Shown piece after piece: positions 46,099 to 54,988 of a stretch of 64,000 nucleotides of DNA; positions within the stretch are counted from its first letter, which is position 1; every line of letters starts with the position of its first letter. The notes beneath the pieces are model-generated. The model was not told the DNA's origin, searched no databases, and was given only the letters and a program-made list of their open reading frames with translations. A program made the position numbers and the translations under genes. Source of the stretch: Nitrospira japonica (GTDB lineage Bacteria > Nitrospirota > Nitrospiria > Nitrospirales > Nitrospiraceae); the NCBI RefSeq assembly GCF_900169565.1, contig NZ_LT828648.1, positions 3,694,501-3,758,500 of the forward strand. Direction: 5' to 3'.

Positions 46099-46461
46099 TC
46101 AAGCGGCTTGGGAGTCTCCGTCTGCAGCAACTCGCTGGTAGGGATGCAGCTCGAGTTGGGTGACGGTGTGCTGCAGGCGAGCCCATTCTTCCGGAGCAAG
46201 TGTCACGAATTCCAGACCGAACTGGCGGGGGCGGCTCCATCGGACGACCGCTTCCTGAGCCCTCAACGGCGGCTCGTCCTCCGAAACCTGGATGCGAAGT
46301 TCCAGCGACGTACCGGGCCGCACTTCAACGGCACTGTCGATCCGGCATCCGCGCAGCGAGAGATCGACCAGCGCACCGTCTCCCCCCACGATGTTCAACG
46401 ACGTGAACGAACTGCGAAACCGGACCGGAAATCGCTGGTTCTGCCGTTGTTCTTGTTCCAT
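46099..46461 (-). CDS. PilZ-domain protein
   Basis: A 120-residue PilZ domain. The c-di-GMP-binding RxxxR is RQNQRFPVRF (residues 6-15), and the D/N-x-S-x-x-G motif is DLSLRGCRI near residue 33. The domain then runs through VVRWSRPRQFGLEFV. It probably binds cyclic di-GMP and controls a partner protein. The gene is on the rtcB strand, separated by a copy of the inverted-repeat element. Confidence 0.85.
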   Translation of the reverse strand: MEQEQRQNQRFPVRFRSSFTSLNIVGGDGALVDLSLRGCRIDSAVEVRPGTSLELRIQVSEDEPPLRAQEAVVRWSRPRQFGLEFVTLAPEEWARLQHTVTQLELHPYQRVAADGDSQAA

Positions 46462-46495
46462 ACTCAGGACCTCTTCATCTCCGAAGGACTCTCAC

Positions 46496-46622
46496 GACGG
46501 GCGTTCAAACAGGTTGCTCAGCAAGGCCGCAGCGAGCGAAAAGGCGAGTCGTACGTCATCTGGTACGTCGAGCCTTTGAGTGATGCGAGAACGAAGCTGA
46601 CGGCCTGTTTTCAACGCTCGTC
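46496..46622 (+). repeat. Inverted-repeat intergenic element, copy B
   Basis: 127 bp bounded by GACGGGCGTTCAAACAGG and, inverted, GACGAGCGTTGAAAACAGG. It contains the common 17-mer CAAGGCCGCAGCGAGCG at 46522-46538 and the second shared block GTCGAGCCTTTGAGTGATGC. Its end overlaps the stop codon of rtcB. Confidence 0.75.
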
Positions 46623-48072
46623 ACCCTTTAATATTGCCAATCGGCCTAAGTTCCGCCACCTTTTTTGTGATTCCGGCGCGATCGACTGTCTCGACCACCT
46701 CGGAAATATTCTTGTAGGCGAAGCCCGCTTCTTCCGCGAGTCCCGACATCGATACCGCCTTCACCACGATCCCCCGCTGTTTCATCTGTTGTTGAAGTTG
46801 CTCGCCCCGGACCGACTTCTTGGCCTGCGCGCGAGACATCGTCCGTCCGGATCCATGCATCGTGGAGCCAAAGGTATCCCTCACGGCTCGGTCGGTACCG
46901 ACCAGCAAATAGGAGCCGGTTTCCATCGATCCCCCGCAGATGACCGGCTGGCCGATCTTTCGGAAGGGCTCCGGCAAATCCGGATGTCCCGGCCCAAAGG
47001 CCCTCGTCGATCCTTTGCGATGTACCAGCAGATCGCCTTCGGCGTAGCGTTCGACCTTGGCGATGTTGTGGGCCACGTCGTAGATGAGCTCCATGCCCAG
47101 TTCTTCGGCCGACTGGCCGAAGACGGCGGCAAATGCCTCACGGATTTGGTGCGTGATGACCTGCCGGTTCGCGAACGCCGTATTGGCAGCGCAATTCATG
47201 GCCGCGAAGTAGTCTTGGCCTTCCTCCGAACGAAACGGCGCACAGGCCAGTTGCTGATCCTTCACCGAGACACCGTATCGGCGCATGGCTTTCTCGAACA
47301 CGTTCAGATAGTCGCTCGCGACTTGATGGCCGAAGCCACGCGAACCGCAATGGACCATGACCACGATCTGATCGTGACCGGTGATGCCGAGCGCGGCTGC
47401 GGCATCCGGATCGAACACCCGGCCATTCGACACTACCTGCACTTCCAGATAATGATTGCCCGATCCCAATGTTCCGAGTTGATTGATGCCTCTGGCCAGC
47501 GCACGATCGGTCACCTTCGAGGGGTCCGCGCCGCCGATGCATCCCTGCTCCTCGATCTTTGCAAGGTCCCGGTGCCATCCGTAACCTTCCTCGACGCACC
47601 AGCGCGCTCCCTTGGTCATGACCTCTTCGAACGACGGGCGATTCAATCGGACGAACCCACCCGCTCCCACGCCGGCCGGTACACGACGGAACAATTCGGT
47701 CATGAGCCGTTCCAACCTCGGCTGCACGTCGTCCAGCGTCAAATCCGTCCGGATCAGCCGCATCCCGCAGTTGATGTCGTACCCGACGCCACCCGGAGAA
47801 ATTACCCCGTTGCGGACGTCGAAGGCCGCGACTCCGCCGATCGGAAACCCGTAACCCCAATGTCCGTCCGGCATGCAAAGGGCATAGCGTTGGATGCCGG
47901 GCAGGCACGCGACGTTCGTAACCTGGTCGAACACCCCCGAGTCCATGGAGCGAAGCACCGTCTCGGTCGCATAGATGCGCGCCGGCACGAGCATGCCGGA
48001 CTTTTCCGAGACGGGGATCTCCCAAATCTCATCCGTGATGCGATTGATCAGCATGTCCGTGTTCAGTTTCAT
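46621..48072 (-). CDS. rtcB: RtcB RNA ligase
   Basis: A 483-residue RtcB, the GTP-dependent ligase that joins 2',3'-cyclic phosphate or 3'-phosphate and 5'-OH RNA ends. Metal and nucleotide motifs are complete: GGVGYDINCGMR (Asp and Cys), GSGNHYLE, HCGSRGFGHQ, and HGSGRTMSR with the guanylylated His. In bacteria it takes part in RNA repair and stress. It follows archease by 21 bp on the same strand, and that protein helps RtcB turn over. Confidence 0.95.
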   Translation of the reverse strand: MKLNTDMLINRITDEIWEIPVSEKSGMLVPARIYATETVLRSMDSGVFDQVTNVACLPGIQRYALCMPDGHWGYGFPIGGVAAFDVRNGVISPGGVGYDINCGMRLIRTDLTLDDVQPRLERLMTELFRRVPAGVGAGGFVRLNRPSFEEVMTKGARWCVEEGYGWHRDLAKIEEQGCIGGADPSKVTDRALARGINQLGTLGSGNHYLEVQVVSNGRVFDPDAAAALGITGHDQIVVMVHCGSRGFGHQVASDYLNVFEKAMRRYGVSVKDQQLACAPFRSEEGQDYFAAMNCAANTAFANRQVITHQIREAFAAVFGQSAEELGMELIYDVAHNIAKVERYAEGDLLVHRKGSTRAFGPGHPDLPEPFRKIGQPVICGGSMETGSYLLVGTDRAVRDTFGSTMHGSGRTMSRAQAKKSVRGEQLQQQMKQRGIVVKAVSMSGLAEEAGFAYKNISEVVETVDRAGITKKVAELRPIGNIKG

Positions 48073-48093
48073 GATTGTCTCGAGGAATCCGAC

Positions 48094-48528
48094 CTACACG
48101 TCCAATACGACCCGCACCTGCCAGAGACCGTCAGTCTGACGCAACGCATAGAGATGCTTCGTCACTCCCTTCACATCGTTGTGAAGTTCCTGCCGTTCAC
48201 GATCAACCGGACTGCCGATCAACCGCGCCGTCAGCACCCACTGCTCGCCTTTCCTGACCATGGTCAGCGGCGCATCGTGGAAGACGACGCCGGCCGCATC
48301 CTTCCAATAGACGATGTCGGAGAGCCAGTCAAACAGCAATTGAGGCAGGTCTGTGGCCCGGCGTTCGATCCTTTGCTCCCATGACGAACCCACCGTCGCC
48401 GGATTTGCCAAGGCCGTGAGCAACGCCTGCGTCGCGGCGCCGAAGATGGCTTGGACCGAGTCGCCTTCGGCGTCGAACGCCACATCTGCCAACGCCACAT
48501 CGTCAAGAAATCGAAAGGAGAAGGTCAT
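48094..48528 (-). CDS. Archease
   Basis: A 144-residue archease, the cofactor that promotes RtcB guanylylation and multiple turnover. It begins TFSFRFLDDVALADVAFDAEG, matching the family N-terminus with its acidic metal-binding residues, and ends HNDVKGVTKHLYAL and WQVRVVLDV, the highly conserved C-terminal strand with its Asp. The ATG at 48528 lacks a clear ribosome-binding site; an in-frame start at 48579 is possible. It stands directly before rtcB. Confidence 0.9.
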   Translation of the reverse strand: MTFSFRFLDDVALADVAFDAEGDSVQAIFGAATQALLTALANPATVGSSWEQRIERRATDLPQLLFDWLSDIVYWKDAAGVVFHDAPLTMVRKGEQWVLTARLIGSPVDRERQELHNDVKGVTKHLYALRQTDGLWQVRVVLDV

Positions 48529-48662
48529 GCCAGTGGGAACCAGGGAAGAAAACGCAGCAACGGATGAGAGGCCAATCAAGGCCAGCAGTGTGTTGACAAA
48601 CTACGCGATGACCTTGGAAATGGCGTCGCCTCTGAGGTCACTGACGCTATCAGCGTGCCGTG

Positions 48663-48786
48663 CAGGCTGTTCAGAAAGGCCGTCCAGCAAGGCCGCAGCG
48701 AGCGAAGATGCGAAGCGTACTCTTTGCCGTACGTTGAGCCTCTGAGCAATGCGAGAACGCAGCTGGCGGACTTTGTCAACAGCCTG
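48663..48786 (+). repeat. Inverted-repeat intergenic element, copy C
   Basis: 124 bp bounded by CAGGCTGTTCAGAAAGGCC and, inverted, CAGGCTGTTGACAAAGTCC. It contains the common 17-mer (48688-48704) and the shared GTACGTTGAGCCTCTGAG block. It ends one base before the stop codon of the M24 peptidase gene. Confidence 0.8.
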
Positions 48787-49932
48787 CTAGCCCAGTTCGA
48801 AAGTCTTGGGGAAATCGGTCAGGTTGCGGCAGCCGTCGCTGGTCACGAGCACCATGTCCTCGATGCGGACGGCGCCCAAGCCGGGATAATAGAGCCCCGG
48901 TTCGACCGTGACGACGTGGCCCTCCTGCAGCAGCGACCCGGTGCGGCTGATGCGCGGAGCTTCGTGGATGTCGAGTCCGACTCCGTGGCCGGTCCCGTGG
49001 AAGTAGCCCTGCATGCGGCCGTTGACCAGACCGGTCTTGTAGCCGGCCTTCTCGAACCGGTCGCAAATGCCGCGGTGGATCCTCATCCCGTCGGCTCCGT
49101 CCTTGATCTTCGTGATCGCCTCTTCCTGCGCGTCCTTCACGGTTTGATAGAGCCGGACGAGTTCCGGACTCGGCGTGCCTCGGACGACCGTGCGGGACAT
49201 GTCGGCGAAATAGCGCGTCGTGGCGGAACGCGGAAACACGTCGAAGATGATGCTACGGTTCGCCGGCAACGGCCCGCTGCCTTCGTTGTGCGGATCGCAG
49301 GCCTGCTCGCCCCCGGCCACGATCGTGTGCTGGGCGACGCAATCGGCTTCCATCAATTTCACGTTGATCAGCTTCTTGACCCGCTCGGAGGTCAACGGGG
49401 AATCCTCGAACCACAATTCGTTCTTGACGATCGTCGCGCGCCGGAGCACGGCGTGAGCCGCAGCCACGGCGGCCTCCGTGGCGCGCTGCGCTTCCTCGAT
49501 GTGCCGAACCTCCTCGGCGGTCTTCACGACGCGCTGCTCGTAAAACGGATCCGGCTTCGCGTGGACCTGGTATCCCAATTCCTGCAGCCGGGTCGCGTGA
49601 CGGAAAGGAAAATTCCCCGGCACGAGCACTTGCTTGATCTTGGCGTCGCGCAGCACGACGTGGACGATGTCGGCGCTGCCGGGAGAGGCGACCCCCTGAT
49701 CGCGCGCCCGCTGTTCGATTTCCGTATAGGACAGCACCCGATCGACCGAGGCCTGGCTTTTCGCCCGGTCTATTTCCAGATCGTTCATGACCAGCAGGCG
49801 TTCCCCCTTGATCTCCAGATAGATGAAGGGATCCGGCGCGATGAATCTGGTCGCGTAATAGAGGTTGGCATCCGTCTCGCTGGCGGCGATAAAGACGACG
49901 GCTTTGTGTGATTGCGATGCGGATCGAGACAT
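48787..49932 (-). CDS. M24-family metallopeptidase (Xaa-Pro aminopeptidase-like)
   Basis: A 381-residue pita-bread peptidase. An N-terminal creatinase-like domain (about 1-150) precedes the catalytic domain. The five metal ligands are visible: Asp in IIFDVFPR, Asp in FADMSR, His in HGTGHGVGLD, Glu in VEPGLYYPG and Glu in VRIEDM. Such enzymes remove N-terminal residues before proline or cleave similar dipeptides; the substrate was not tested here. It follows the AsmA-like gene by 42 bp on the same strand. Copy C of the inverted-repeat element directly adjoins its stop. Confidence 0.85.
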   Translation of the reverse strand: MSRSASQSHKAVVFIAASETDANLYYATRFIAPDPFIYLEIKGERLLVMNDLEIDRAKSQASVDRVLSYTEIEQRARDQGVASPGSADIVHVVLRDAKIKQVLVPGNFPFRHATRLQELGYQVHAKPDPFYEQRVVKTAEEVRHIEEAQRATEAAVAAAHAVLRRATIVKNELWFEDSPLTSERVKKLINVKLMEADCVAQHTIVAGGEQACDPHNEGSGPLPANRSIIFDVFPRSATTRYFADMSRTVVRGTPSPELVRLYQTVKDAQEEAITKIKDGADGMRIHRGICDRFEKAGYKTGLVNGRMQGYFHGTGHGVGLDIHEAPRISRTGSLLQEGHVVTVEPGLYYPGLGAVRIEDMVLVTSDGCRNLTDFPKTFELG

Positions 49933-49974
49933 GGTTGATTACCCGCTGGACCTTAGCATGGGGTCCGAAACCGG

Positions 49975-52900
49975 TCAAGGCGACGGCGCCGGCACGTCCT
50001 TGGGCGATGCCTTGTCCTCGTCCGGCGTCATGAGATCGATCGGCAGCATGACCGTGTTTTTCAACACGTCCACGGCGAGTTGGCCCAAGCCGGTCAGCCC
50101 GGTGGCGAAGGACTTCATCGGCATGTAGGTCACCTCGGGATCCTCGATGCTGCCCTTGACGGAAAACATCGCGGTCGCCACTCCTTTGCGGTCGCCGGCG
50201 AACAAGCGCCCGAACAAGGGAATGGTCTTGAGGAACTGCGAGTAGGAACCGAAGGGGCTCACGGCCCAGACCATATCGCCCTGGTCGGTCGGCAGATCGT
50301 AATTGCCGGCCGCGGTGATCTTCACGATCGGGCTGTCGATGATCATGTTTTCCGTTTCGAACAAGCCGTTGCGCACGGTCACCGTCGCGGTGATTTTGTT
50401 GTACGGCAGCCCTTCCTTTTCCAGATCCACTTTGCCCTGAAGAACGGCCGGCAGATTCAGAATGCTGATGATCTTCCAGGTCACCCGTTCCTTGGACTTG
50501 AAGATGTGGCCGTTCTCGATCAGGATGTCGGCTTTGCCGTTGAGCGTGGGATAGACGCCATGGGGGTTTCTGCCGTGCCCGCGGATGGTCCCCGTGATGC
50601 GCATTTGTCCGGTCACCCCGCCCTCGTGTTTTCCCGCGAGCTTGAGGATGTCGCTGACCGGCACGCCGGTGGCCCGCACGGAAATTTCCGCTTCCGCCGG
50701 TTCGTGCCGGGGCAGTTGCACGGCGATGCGGCCGGCGATTTCTCCGTCGGTCGACTGGCCGGCGATCCGGTCGACGTCGAGGACGCCGTCCTGGATCGTG
50801 ATCCGGGCCGAGAGCCCGCCGAACTTGAGATGCTTGTAGTGCCCGCGAGTGATGGCGGCCGTCATGGCGACCCGACTCGTCGCCCCGAGGGTTTCCAGAA
50901 ATTCCCGCATGGGCGAGCGTTCGCCTTTGGGGATCAGCAGATCCAAATCCATCTGGTTGGATTCGATCTTCCCGGAAATGGCCGGCTTCGTCGCCCAATT
51001 CCGGATCATCGCTTCCATCGCCACGTCGCTGTCCATGAGCCGGAATGACAGGCGCTTGAGTTCCGCCGCATCGCGATTGAACTGCAGCCGCACGTACAAA
51101 TCCTGAATGGGACCGTCCGCGCCGCGCACGTTGACGAGGCCGTTGCTGAGAGCCAGCCATCCGTTGGTTTTCCACGTCCGCCAGTCGGCGTCCTTGCCCT
51201 TCACGTCGAGCGATACTTCGACGTTGCCCGCCTCAAATCCGCCCTTGGTGATCCACTCGGGCACCCGGGAAAGGGACACGGTTCCGGTCGCCATCGACGC
51301 CTCGACCGACACGCGCTCGCCGAGACGGATCTTGCCCTTCACCGGCAGGCGCAACGGCGGCACGTCCGCTTCGATTTGCGTCAGCGTCAGGCCGCCTTTC
51401 TTCTCGACGTGCCCTTCGAAATTGATGGTGGCGGCCGCGCCGACCGGTTTTTCCAGGACGTCAGGCCAGGTGACCTTTGAGTCCGTGAGTACGATCTCGC
51501 CCCGCATTTCGGGCGCCGTCGTCAGCCCCCTGAGCGCCACACCGACGCTGGCCAGGCCTTCGACCATTCCCTTGGGAATCTGCTTGACCGGCAACAGCTG
51601 CGTCATGTGCAGGGAATCCCCGGTCACCCGCACGAGCAGGTCGCGGAACGAGCTCGTGCTGCCGCCCGTGATCCCGCCCTGGACCTGCACCGTCAGGTCG
51701 CCCAGATGGCCGCTGACTTGATCGAACTGCGTCTCCCCTTCGGCCATGACGAATCGCCCGTGAATGGCCGTCATCCGCTCCGGGAGCGCCGGGTGGCTGA
51801 GACTGACCTGCTGCGCGGTGATCTCTCCGCCCGCGAACGTGACGCCGCCCGACTGCGTCAACGGTCCGACCAGCCGGAACGTGGGCTTGGCCGTCCCTTC
51901 CACGTCCCGAGCCTCTCCCAACGTCTTCGACAATTGTTCAGAATTCACGGTCTTCGAGAGGAACTGCAGCAGATCCGATGCCGCCATCGTGCCCACAATC
52001 TCCATTTCCATCCAGGGCCCCGATTCCAGGAACGACACCAACCCCTTGCTGTCCACCATGCGGATTGCGCCGTACTGGCCCGCCAGGTTCGTCACCCGAA
52101 TTCGGCCCGCCTCGACGAAGACGACCGCCGAGAGGTCCTTGGAAGGGACATGGCTGTCGCCGATGAGCGCCTCCCCTTCACGGATGCGGAACTCTCCGGT
52201 CACGGACAACTGCGGGCCTTCTCCGTACGAGCCGGTCACGGTCGCCGAAGCGACCTCCACCTTGCCGTTGATCCGCCGGTCTTCGATCAGGGCGGGCAAC
52301 TGGGGGTGAAACCATTCAGGGGGAATGCGTTTCAGCAGATCGCTCAGCTGCACCGGTACCGCCGAAAAGGTAAGAGAGAAGGTCGGCTGCGTCGTCAAGA
52401 GGCCGGACAGACTCGCCCGGCCAGTCGCGGCGAGCGGATCCAGATTCGCCGTCAGGTCCGACATGACCACGTCATAGCCCGCCACGCCGGGAATCAATCG
52501 GATGCCGCTTCGCACGGTGACCATGCCCTGCACGTTCGGAGGGACCGGGCGAGGTCCGAAAAAGTCCGCCAGCTCGCGCAGGCTCAGTCCCGCCGCCTCC
52601 ACCATCCCCTCGAATTGGAAGAGAAGCGGCGGCCTGGTGGTTTCGCTCATCTCGATCGTCTGCTGATCGGCTCTTCTGATGGCGCCCGCCATCGACAGCG
52701 ACGACCGTTGCTGATCATGAGTGTGGTCGGCCGAGATGTGCACGTCCGCCTGATTGCGTTCCAGGTGGATGACCAGCGCGGCTTCGACGGATTCCAGCTT
52801 CACCGTGCGGACGCCGTCCGGTCTGGCCTCGTCGATCACGATGATCGTTCCGTCGATCACCGTGGCCTCCTTGATACGGAACATACGGGTCATGAGTTGG

Positions 52901-53319
52901 AGCGCTTCGTCGTCGCTCGTGGGAATGGGGTTGGTACGATCGAGCACGTTCCAGTGACCGGCGGCGTCCCGCCGGAGCGTCAGCGTCGGCTCTTCGATCG
53001 TCAGCCGCTTGCCCACGATCTGTTTGCGGAGCAGCGGCACCAGCCGCAGGACGAGATCGAGCTTCTTGGCCGACAGAAAGACCTGATCGGAATTGCGTTC
53101 GTGGATGACGACTTGCGAAAGTTCCAGCCGGATCTTGGGAAAGACGGTGAACTTGACACGATGCACGTCGATCTTCCGCCCGAGGTTCTGCTCGAGCTGC
53201 CGCAGGAAGAAGTCTTTGAGATAATCGTCGCCCGTCAGGTAGGGGGACAGAAGCAGGAACGTGATGCCGCCCACGACGACCAGAACAATGAAGGCGACCA
53301 CCACGCGTGTGCGCGACAC
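49975..53319 (-). CDS. AsmA-family protein (large envelope protein)
   Basis: A 1114-residue protein anchored by one N-terminal membrane helix (VVVAFIVLVVVGGITFLLL) followed by the AsmA N-terminal pattern (LTGDDYLKDFFLRQLEQNLGRKIDVHRVKF). The remaining very long part is beta-repetitive, with recurring strands such as GKIRLGERVSVEASMATGTVSLS and a C-terminal AsmA domain (IDSPIVKITAAGNYDLPTDQGDMVWAVSP). AsmA-like proteins are thought to bridge the inner and outer membranes and carry phospholipids. It is the first gene of a minus-strand run that continues into the peptidase, archease and rtcB. Confidence 0.82.
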   Translation of the reverse strand: MSRTRVVVAFIVLVVVGGITFLLLSPYLTGDDYLKDFFLRQLEQNLGRKIDVHRVKFTVFPKIRLELSQVVIHERNSDQVFLSAKKLDLVLRLVPLLRKQIVGKRLTIEEPTLTLRRDAAGHWNVLDRTNPIPTSDDEALQLMTRMFRIKEATVIDGTIIVIDEARPDGVRTVKLESVEAALVIHLERNQADVHISADHTHDQQRSSLSMAGAIRRADQQTIEMSETTRPPLLFQFEGMVEAAGLSLRELADFFGPRPVPPNVQGMVTVRSGIRLIPGVAGYDVVMSDLTANLDPLAATGRASLSGLLTTQPTFSLTFSAVPVQLSDLLKRIPPEWFHPQLPALIEDRRINGKVEVASATVTGSYGEGPQLSVTGEFRIREGEALIGDSHVPSKDLSAVVFVEAGRIRVTNLAGQYGAIRMVDSKGLVSFLESGPWMEMEIVGTMAASDLLQFLSKTVNSEQLSKTLGEARDVEGTAKPTFRLVGPLTQSGGVTFAGGEITAQQVSLSHPALPERMTAIHGRFVMAEGETQFDQVSGHLGDLTVQVQGGITGGSTSSFRDLLVRVTGDSLHMTQLLPVKQIPKGMVEGLASVGVALRGLTTAPEMRGEIVLTDSKVTWPDVLEKPVGAAATINFEGHVEKKGGLTLTQIEADVPPLRLPVKGKIRLGERVSVEASMATGTVSLSRVPEWITKGGFEAGNVEVSLDVKGKDADWRTWKTNGWLALSNGLVNVRGADGPIQDLYVRLQFNRDAAELKRLSFRLMDSDVAMEAMIRNWATKPAISGKIESNQMDLDLLIPKGERSPMREFLETLGATSRVAMTAAITRGHYKHLKFGGLSARITIQDGVLDVDRIAGQSTDGEIAGRIAVQLPRHEPAEAEISVRATGVPVSDILKLAGKHEGGVTGQMRITGTIRGHGRNPHGVYPTLNGKADILIENGHIFKSKERVTWKIISILNLPAVLQGKVDLEKEGLPYNKITATVTVRNGLFETENMIIDSPIVKITAAGNYDLPTDQGDMVWAVSPFGSYSQFLKTIPLFGRLFAGDRKGVATAMFSVKGSIEDPEVTYMPMKSFATGLTGLGQLAVDVLKNTVMLPIDLMTPDEDKASPKDVPAPSP

Positions 53320-53557
53320 TCAGTTTCTCCAGAAATCCGGCAGGGATTTGTCGGCTAGATGCGTCTCCGCTCGCGTCGCGGCAGCCTGCGCACGACTTAT
53401 GCGAGGTTGGAATCATCTTACCGGACGCCGGCCAAGAAATCCACCAAGTCCGCGTCGGATTTGAGATTTTTCGCGGTCTCCACGAGAAATCTTCTGGTGC
53501 GGCCACTGCGGGGCCGGTATAATCCGCCCGCCCCACCCCGACGGACGGACCGCCCAC
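53320..53557. other. Divergent intergenic region, 238 bp
   Basis: Between the AsmA-like and MFS genes. It contains a perfect TATAAT at 53518-53523 for the MFS gene but only weak -35 candidates. A 20-codon minus-strand frame starting GTG (ETAKNLKSDADLVDFLAGVR) looks protein-like but has no good ribosome-binding site. Confidence 0.4.
53518..53523 (+). promoter_or_regulatory. -10 box of the MFS gene
   Basis: TATAAT, 35 bp before the GTG start; TGGTGC is the only -35 candidate at 17 bp. Confidence 0.45.
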
Positions 53558-54859
53558 GTGACCAGACACTCCATCACATCGACACCGATCCGCTGGCTCA
53601 TTCTCGGACTCCTGTTTCTGACCAGTGTGGTGACCTACATCGATCGCGTGAACATCTCGGTCGCGGCCCGCCACATGATGCCCGCGTTCGGGTTGACCGA
53701 TCAGGAGATGGGCTGGGTGTTCTCCGCCTTCGTGGCCGGCTATGCGCTCTTTCAAATTCCGGGTGGATGGTTGGCGGACCGGTGGGGCGCGAGAGCAGTG
53801 CTCACGGGCGCGCTGCTCTGGTGGTCGGTTTGCTCGGCCTTCACCGCCTTGGCGGCCACCTCGGTCCTGGCCGACGTCGCCGGCATTCTCGGCGCGCTCA
53901 TCATCGTGCGGTTCCTACTCGGCGTCGGTGAGGCCGTGGCCCTGCCCTGCTTCAATCGGGCCGTCGCCAATTGGATGCCAGCCGACGCGCGCGGCATCGG
54001 AATCGGCATCGCCATCGGCGGCATCGGCTTGGGCTCGGCCGTTACGCCCCCCATCGCCGCCTGGGTGATGGTCAACTGGGGCTGGCACATTGTCTTCTAT
54101 CTCTCCGCAGCCGTCGGCCTGGCCATGGCGTTGATCTGGTGGACGCTGGCCCGTAACGATCCGGACGAGCATCCGTGGGTGAAAAACTTGTCGACGAACG
54201 GGCCGGCGGAACAGCCGCTTCACCCGCAGCCTCAGTCGGACGATGCCGTGCCCTGGCGTCGATTGGCTCGAACGCCGACGGTATGGTGGCTGGTGCTCAG
54301 CTACACCTGCCTGGGGTACGTGGCCTACCTCTATCTGTCATGGTTCTACCTCTATCTCGTGAACGTGCGGGGGTTCGACGTGCTGCGCGGCGGTCTCCAC
54401 GGCGCCGCGCCATTTCTGGCCATGCTGATCGGCTGTCCGGCCGGAGGGTGGGTCACCGACCGTTTAGCCGCCCGCTATGGTGTGACGGCCGGGCGGGGGA
54501 TCGCGGGAATCGGCGGCATGGCGGCGGCCGGCTGCGCCATCATCGCCGGCGCCTTTGCCGTTTCTCCGTTGATCGCGATCGCAAGCCTCTCCGTCGGCGC
54601 CGGTTGTCTCTACTTCACGGTCGGCGCCTATTGGGCGTCCACGACCGACCTGTCAAAAGCCCACGCCGGTACCCTGTCCGGCCTCATGAATACCGGCGCG
54701 AACGTCGGCGGAGCCATCTCGCCGGTCCTCACACCCTGGATCGCCGGGCATTGGGGGTGGCCGATCTCCCTCGCCGCAGCCGGCTTCGTCGCCTTCACCG
54801 GCGCCGCGTTGTGGCTCAGGATCAAGCCCGGGGACGGACTGAGACATGTTCAATGTTGA
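53558..54859 (+). CDS. MFS transporter, anion:cation symporter (ACS)-like
   Basis: A 433-residue transporter with 12 helices. The N-terminal VVTYIDRVNISVAARHMMPAFGL and FQIPGGWLADRWGAR are typical of the anion:cation symporter group (hexuronate, phosphate ester or organic-anion transporters). FLLGVGEAVALPCFNRAVANW is also characteristic. The substrate is not known. The start is GTG at 53558. A TATAAT box lies upstream. Confidence 0.82.
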   Translation: MTRHSITSTPIRWLILGLLFLTSVVTYIDRVNISVAARHMMPAFGLTDQEMGWVFSAFVAGYALFQIPGGWLADRWGARAVLTGALLWWSVCSAFTALAATSVLADVAGILGALIIVRFLLGVGEAVALPCFNRAVANWMPADARGIGIGIAIGGIGLGSAVTPPIAAWVMVNWGWHIVFYLSAAVGLAMALIWWTLARNDPDEHPWVKNLSTNGPAEQPLHPQPQSDDAVPWRRLARTPTVWWLVLSYTCLGYVAYLYLSWFYLYLVNVRGFDVLRGGLHGAAPFLAMLIGCPAGGWVTDRLAARYGVTAGRGIAGIGGMAAAGCAIIAGAFAVSPLIAIASLSVGAGCLYFTVGAYWASTTDLSKAHAGTLSGLMNTGANVGGAISPVLTPWIAGHWGWPISLAAAGFVAFTGAALWLRIKPGDGLRHVQC

Positions 54860-54940
54860 ATGATGTATGTGGAGTTCGCGACGCGTTGGTCCGACTCCAT
54901 GGCCATGTCACGTGAAATATTGCGCATTCACCAGTACAAA

Positions 54941-54975
54941 CCGGGCTTGCCTCCGGCAAGACCGGCTTGTTACAT
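54941..54975 (+). promoter_or_regulatory. Predicted promoter of the cyclophilin gene, overlapped by a palindrome
   Basis: TTGCCT (54947-54952), 17-bp spacer, TTACAT (54970-54975). An imperfect palindrome CCGGGCTTGCC-TCC-GGCAAGACCGG (54941-54965) spans the -35. It could be an operator or the terminator of the MFS gene. Confidence 0.45.
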
Positions 54976-54988
54976 TCGGCGCGTGACG

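Noticed and set aside
46108-48384. Open frame of about 758 codons on the + strand across PilZ, element copy B and rtcB
   Set aside because: It crosses a repeat and lies opposite rtcB and PilZ, both with intact catalytic or ligand motifs.
51607-53358. Open frame of about 583 codons opposite the AsmA-like gene
   Set aside because: Shadow of the AsmA-like frame, which has a proper membrane anchor and repeat pattern.
53400-53480. A 20-codon minus-strand frame (ending LVDFLAGVR)
   Set aside because: Reads like protein but is very short, lacks a clear ribosome-binding site and may be chance or a gene remnant.
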